This document shows, piece after piece, positions 32,578-36,297 of a stretch of 36,297 nucleotides of DNA (positions within the stretch are counted from its first letter, which is position 1; each line of letters starts with the position of its first letter). The stretch covers positions 1-36,297 of the forward strand of contig JALRGZ010000002.1 of the NCBI GenBank assembly GCA_023253295.1. The letters run 5' to 3'. Below the pieces are notes generated by a model that worked only from the letters and a program-made list of their open reading frames with translations, made no database searches and was not told the DNA's origin. Both the position numbers and the translations under genes were made by a program. Source of the DNA: Flavobacterium sp. (GTDB lineage Bacteria; Bacteroidota; Bacteroidia; Flavobacteriales; Flavobacteriaceae).

Positions 32578-33186
32578 TTATCCTTTACGTGAGTAGTACT
32601 CTACTATAAGTAATTCATTAAGCTGTAATGCGACCCAGTCTCTTTCAATTATTCCATTAATTTTACCTTTTAATGCATTTTTATCAAATTCAAGATGACT
32701 AGGGATATTTGCTAATCCGGGGAAAGCTAAGTATGCTTCAACTAGCTGTTTTGAGCGAGGATTAGTACGTACGCTAATTGTTTCACCAGCTTGACATTGG
32801 TAACTCGGAATAGATAATCTCTTGCCATCTACACAAATATGACCATGATTAACAAGCTGACGAGCAGCAGGAATTGTGGGTGCCATACCTAAACGGAAGA
32901 CAATATTGTCTAACCTCATTTCAAGAAGCTGCAATAAGGCTTCACCTGTAGAACCCTTAATTTTTCTAGCATCTCTTACGTATCGTAAAAGTTGCTTTTC
33001 AGTAACACCATAATTAAACCTTAGCTTTTGCTTCTCTTCTAAACGAATGGCATACTCAGAAGGTTTTCTAGCTTGATCTCCATGTTGACCAGGTCTAGAA
33101 TTTCTTTTAGTAGTCTTTCTTGTAAGACCAGGAAGTTCTCCTAATCGACGAGTAATCCTAAGAACAGCTCCTCTGTAACGAGACAT
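32578..33186 (-). CDS. rps4: 30S ribosomal protein S4
   Basis: S4 is a primary 16S rRNA-binding protein that starts small-subunit assembly. The 202-residue protein begins MSRYRGAVLRITRRLGELPGLT and contains the S4 RNA-binding domain near residues 90-150 (LEMRLDNIVFRLGMAPTIPAARQLVNHGHICVDGK). Length and motifs are typical of plastids. It converges with the Tic22-like gene, 47 bases away; only a weak hairpin lies between them. Confidence 0.98.
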   Translation of the reverse strand: MSRYRGAVLRITRRLGELPGLTRKTTKRNSRPGQHGDQARKPSEYAIRLEEKQKLRFNYGVTEKQLLRYVRDARKIKGSTGEALLQLLEMRLDNIVFRLGMAPTIPAARQLVNHGHICVDGKRLSIPSYQCQAGETISVRTNPRSKQLVEAYLAFPGLANIPSHLEFDKNALKGKINGIIERDWVALQLNELLIVEYYSRKG

Positions 33187-33351
33187 ATTATTATTTCTCC
33201 ATATATTTGTTTATTTTTTTTTGCATTATCCTAGGAAATAGAATAATTAATTTATGAAAAAAAGAACATAAAATTAATATAATTGAATTATCCCACAGAT
33301 TTAATACGGTCCAAAGCAAATTTGTAAAATAAAAAAAAGAAAAGAAATTAC

Positions 33352-33381
33352 TTTACTAAAAAAACATGAGTAATGTATAAT
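33352..33381 (+). promoter_or_regulatory. Promoter of trnT(ugu)
   Basis: TTTACT (33352-33357) and a perfect TATAAT (33376-33381) are spaced by 18 bases and lie 26 bases before the tRNA. Confidence 0.5.
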
Positions 33382-33407
33382 TATGAATGTATCAGGCAAA
33401 GAAAATA

Positions 33408-33480
33408 GCTGGTGTAGCTCAATTGGTAGAGCAACTGATTTGTAATCAGTAGGTTGCGGGTTCAAGTCCCTTCACCAGCT
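33408..33480 (+). tRNA. trnT(ugu): tRNA-Thr (UGU)
   Basis: The acceptor GCTGGTG pairs with CACCAGC, discriminator T, and the loop TTTGTAA gives UGU. The T stem GCGGG/CCCTT has one C-T mismatch and one G-T pair, so it is a little weaker than in the neighbouring tRNAs. Confidence 0.95.
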
Positions 33481-33499
33481 TATTATTAGAAAGAGAAAG

Positions 33500-34225
33500 T
33501 TAAAAATGTCCTAAGTAATTACTCTCTACATTTAAAGTGAAGAATATCTTACTTCCTCGGAGAGGATAACTATTTCCATTTAAAAAAGTTTTATGGCGCA
33601 ATAAAATGTCTTTAACTATTTTTAGCCCCACTCTCCTAGTTCTTAAAGATAAAGTGTCTTCTCTTGATTTGATGGCTGACTCAATAAAATTTGTAAAACC
33701 AAGTCCATTATCAATGACAGATGATCTGGCATATTGTTTATAAAGGAAAGATGACAAGGATAAAGAAACAATTACGTCTAATTCTAAAACAATCCAACCT
33801 CCATCAGTGGTAAATTTACTCGCATTACCGAGTAGGTTTAGTAATACTTGAAAATATAATTCTTTATTAACAAAAACCATGTTAGACCTTGAGTTTCCAT
33901 ATAACGAAGATGTGAGAAAAGATCTCCTATATAAAGCCAACATAGGGTAAAGTTGGACTATATCTTGAGAAAAAGAAGGAAATATATACTTATCTTTAAT
34001 AGACGTAGTTATCGTAAGGTTCTGTTCTCCACGAAGAAAATAATCACTAAGTTTGATCAATCTATTAGTTTCTCTCAAAGCGAGTTCTATTAATTCTTTC
34101 TTTTTTGAAGAATTCATAATCTCATCATATTCATATAAAGTTTCTAATATAATTTTCAAACTTGTTACTGGGCCTCTGAATTCATGACTGGCATTTATTA
34201 GATCTTTGTTGTCTTTAGTATTCAT
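33500..34225 (-). CDS. ycf26: Stand-alone histidine kinase core, Ycf26/Dfr-like
   Basis: The 241-residue protein has only a two-component kinase core. The dimerisation/phosphoacceptor motif SHEFRGPV has its histidine at residue 14; the N box QVLLNLLGNASKFT is at 126-139; the G1 box IDNGLGF at 171-177; and a worn G2 box RRVGLKIVKDI at 198-208. Full Ycf26 proteins have N-terminal membrane helices plus HAMP and PAS domains. Here they are absent, and a TAA stop lies directly before the ATG in frame, so the gene really starts there. It may be a plastid sensor kinase that has lost its sensor, as I recall for cryptophyte dfr genes, or a decaying gene. Confidence 0.75.
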   Translation of the reverse strand: MNTKDNKDLINASHEFRGPVTSLKIILETLYEYDEIMNSSKKKELIELALRETNRLIKLSDYFLRGEQNLTITTSIKDKYIFPSFSQDIVQLYPMLALYRRSFLTSSLYGNSRSNMVFVNKELYFQVLLNLLGNASKFTTDGGWIVLELDVIVSLSLSSFLYKQYARSSVIDNGLGFTNFIESAIKSREDTLSLRTRRVGLKIVKDILLRHKTFLNGNSYPLRGSKIFFTLNVESNYLGHF

Positions 34226-34466
34226 TTAGTTAATATTAAGCTTAAGAAAGGTACATTAAATTTTTTATTAGTAGAGCTCAATTTTATCAAGAAAAAAAAA
34301 TAAATTAATTAGCACTATTTTGTATAGTCTCCTTTCTATTAATTATTTTAGATAAGTATTAGAAATTAAAATCAGGATTAAAGAACTTAAAAAAAAAAAA
34401 AAACTAGTTGCATAAAAAGGACCAAAGGTGTTACACTAACTTCAGAGATAATAAACAATCCTAAAT

Positions 34467-34538
34467 GGGCGGTTAGCTCAGCGGTAGAGCGCCTGCCTTA
34501 CAAGCAGGTGGTCACTGGTTCAAATCCAGTACCGCCCA
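34467..34538 (+). tRNA. trnV(uac): tRNA-Val (UAC)
   Basis: The acceptor GGGCGGT pairs with ACCGCCC, the T arm is ACTGG-TTCAAAT-CCAGT and the loop CTTACAA gives UAC. It has no intron, unlike in land plants. A TTGCAT element and TACACT box upstream, near 34408-34437, may be its promoter. Confidence 0.96.
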
Positions 34539-34569
34539 TTGATACTAAAAAAATAAGACTCTGAATATT

Positions 34570-34642
34570 GGGCTCATCGTCTAAGGGATCAGGACAGGGA
34601 CCTTCTAAGTCCCTAATGTAGGTTCGAATCCTACTGAGCCTA
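34570..34642 (+). tRNA. trnR(ucu): tRNA-Arg (UCU)
   Basis: The acceptor GGGCTCA pairs with TGAGCCT, and the loop CTTCTAA gives anticodon UCU. It follows trnV by 31 bases, and its 3' end is only five bases from the end of the convergent chlI gene. Confidence 0.96.
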
Positions 34643-34647
34643 TATCA

Positions 34648-35712
34648 CTATTCTAATAAATCACTAAATATTTCTTCAAATACTTTTTGAACTTTATCAC
34701 CTGAGTCAATTGACTCTAATGGATCTTTACGTAATCTATGACGTAGACACATCTTTATGATAGCTTGAACATCCTCAACTGTTACTTCCGTTCTTCCCAT
34801 ATAAGCTGCGTAAGCTCTAGCAGCTCTGTTAGTAACAATATCTCCTCTTAATCCATCTACATCTAATTCTCCACACACTTGAGAGATTTTAACTCTTAAT
34901 TCGTAACTTAAATTAGTTTGACCTAGTAGACCTTGAGCTTTAACAATTCTATCTCTGAATTCTTGTTGTTGTCCTTGGTATTGTTTTAAACACTCATTAG
35001 GATTCTTATCAAATTCTGATCGTTGCTCAACAATTTGAACTCTTAATTCCGGATCTCTTACGGTTCTAATTTCAGAGTGCATACCAAAACGGTCCAGAAG
35101 CTGAGGTCTAAGTTCTCCTTCTTCAGGGTTACCTGAACCTACTAATACGAATCGAGCAGGGTGTCTAATTGAAATTCCTTCTCTCTCGACAGTATTCCAT
35201 CCTGAAGCTGCCGAATCTAATAGAATATCAACCAGGTGATCATCTAAAAGGTTAACTTCATCGACATATAAAATTCCTCTATTAGCCTTTGCAAGTAAGC
35301 CGGGTTCAAAAGCTTTTACACCTTCTGTAAGAGCTTTTTCAATATCAATTGTTCCACAAACTCGGTCTTCTGTTGCACCAAGTGGCAAATCAACCATAGA
35401 AACTTTCTTACTTGCTATTGTGACTGGATTACCTGCTTCTACAGATCTTCTTATATCCTCACTCATGAGATCAAAATCTGTTGGATGTGAGTTAAACGGA
35501 TCATTTTCAACAACTTCCATTTCAGGTAAGATATCTGTTATGGCTCTGATAGTTGTCGACTTTCCAGTTCCACGATCTCCCATGATGATAACTCCACCAA
35601 TTTTTGGGTCGATAACGTTAAGGGCTAAAGCTAACTTCATCTCTTCTTGCCCTACTATCGCAGTGAATGGGAAAACTGGACGTTCACTTGTTTTTAATGT
35701 ATTTGATGTCAC
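34648..35712 (-). CDS. chlI: Magnesium chelatase ATPase subunit I
   Basis: ChlI is the AAA+ motor subunit that, with ChlD and ChlH, inserts magnesium into protoporphyrin IX, the first step unique to chlorophyll synthesis. The 354-residue protein has Walker A GDRGTGKST at 45-53, the Walker B segment ILYVDEVNLLDD, and the conserved GSGNPEEGELRPQLLDRFG with the sensor asparagine and arginine region. Length is normal. The start MTSNTLKTSERPVFPFTAIVG has no long targeting peptide, consistent with a plastid gene. Confidence 0.98.
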   Translation of the reverse strand: MTSNTLKTSERPVFPFTAIVGQEEMKLALALNVIDPKIGGVIIMGDRGTGKSTTIRAITDILPEMEVVENDPFNSHPTDFDLMSEDIRRSVEAGNPVTIASKKVSMVDLPLGATEDRVCGTIDIEKALTEGVKAFEPGLLAKANRGILYVDEVNLLDDHLVDILLDSAASGWNTVEREGISIRHPARFVLVGSGNPEEGELRPQLLDRFGMHSEIRTVRDPELRVQIVEQRSEFDKNPNECLKQYQGQQQEFRDRIVKAQGLLGQTNLSYELRVKISQVCGELDVDGLRGDIVTNRAARAYAAYMGRTEVTVEDVQAIIKMCLRHRLRKDPLESIDSGDKVQKVFEEIFSDLLE

Positions 35713-35805
35713 TGTTTTTTTTCTTTTTCTTTTTACCTACATATTGGTATAAAAGGTTTACATATAATATTTTTTTTCTTTCTTATACAAAAAGAATAAT
35801 TCTTT

Positions 35806-35898
35806 TTATTCGTATAGAGATGTACCTAATCTTATAGCTAGGACTAATGAAACTAAAGCTAAAATTAAAGCTACGAAAATCTGAGTGTCACTTATCAT
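35806..35898 (-). CDS. psaM: Photosystem I subunit XII (PsaM)
   Basis: PsaM is a 30-residue single-helix photosystem I subunit. The minus-strand frame reads MISDTQIFVALILALVSLVL then ends AIRLGTSLYE, which fits the family (start M.SD.Q...AL, end RLG..LY). An AAGGAGTA sequence lies upstream of the ATG. It lies between chlI and the rRNA operon and is divergent from the latter. Confidence 0.95.
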   Translation of the reverse strand: MISDTQIFVALILALVSLVLAIRLGTSLYE

Positions 35899-36038
35899 TG
35901 AAAATGTACTCCTTAATAATTGTTAATTACTTTAATATTACAGACACAAATTTATATTACACACTCTTTGACATATTTATTTAAACTTGTCTTTGATAAA
36001 TTAATTTTAGATATTTAATTCAAGACTTCTAATCAGGG

Positions 36039-36068
36039 TTGACAAGTTGGTAATGCAAAAGCTAATGT
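36039..36068 (+). promoter_or_regulatory. Likely rRNA operon promoter
   Basis: A perfect -35 box TTGACA (36039-36044) is followed after 18 bases by TAATGT (36063-36068), about 100 bases before 16S rRNA. The -10 match is only partial. The 270 bases between psaM and 16S hold no other feature I can see. Confidence 0.5.
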
Positions 36069-36168
36069 TATTTCAGGAATAGAGGAAAGAACTTCTAAAA
36101 AAAGTTTTTTGAAAAACCTTCTTTCTTAAAAGAAAATGTTTTATTCAAAACAAATTTAAATATTGGAT

Positions 36169-36297
<129 letters not shown>

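Noticed and set aside
35420..35752. Open frame antisense to chlI
   Set aside because: It is the mirror of a strongly conserved coding sequence and has no ribosome-binding site or known relative.

Overview
The window is a compact, AT-rich plastid genome segment of the red-algal lineage. It carries plastid photosystem, cytochrome b6f and ATP synthase genes, form ID Rubisco (rbcL, rbcS) with its activase cbbX, sufB/sufC, tsf, rne, ilvH, ftrB, chlI, ycf39, ycf37 and psb30, plus bacterial-type tmRNA and SRP RNA genes. trnL(uaa) has no intron. A cryptophyte plastid is the most likely source: chlI and psaM lie directly before the rRNA operon, and a shortened plastid histidine kinase is present. A rhodophyte plastid is the main alternative. 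This assignment is inference from gene content and order.

Layout. 1-12.6 kb is one plus-strand run: rpoB (3' end), rpoC1, rpoC2, rps2, tsf, then the ATP synthase cluster atpI-atpH-atpG-atpF-atpD-atpA. It meets the minus-strand sufB-sufC pair at a palindromic terminator. 15-19.2 kb holds trnL(caa), ycf39, psbI, cemA, psaL (minus), petL, ycf4 and trnG(ucc). 19.8-21.5 kb holds psbE-psbF-psbL-psbJ, psaI (minus), ftrB and psb30 (minus). 21.7-24.8 kb holds trnK, trnE (minus), ycf37, trnP (minus), psaF, psaJ, the SRP RNA, psbX and psbV. 24.9-27.6 kb is rich in RNA genes: rne, trnR(ccg), tmRNA, a CAU-anticodon tRNA, ilvH, trnL(uaa) and trnC. 27.7-30.7 kb is the minus-strand rbcL-rbcS-cbbX operon. 31.4-36.3 kb holds a Tic22-like gene (probably ycf80), rps4 (minus), trnT, a stand-alone kinase core (minus), trnV, trnR(ucu), chlI (minus), psaM (minus) and the start of 16S rRNA.

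Together the genes cover transcription, translation and its quality control (tsf, tmRNA, SRP RNA, RNase E/G), Fe-S assembly, photosystem structure and assembly, ATP synthesis, carbon fixation, chlorophyll and branched-chain amino acid synthesis, and redox control. Convergent gene pairs are repeatedly separated by long hairpins, some of which include the stop codons themselves.

The least ordinary items are the sensor-less kinase core, the CAU tRNA with a long variable arm, the overlap of ycf37 with trnP, a 22-codon frame after psbI that may be a chlN relic, the tmRNA tag, and the hairpins within the Rubisco operon. I found no mobile element, CRISPR array or intron, and no clearly new multi-gene system.
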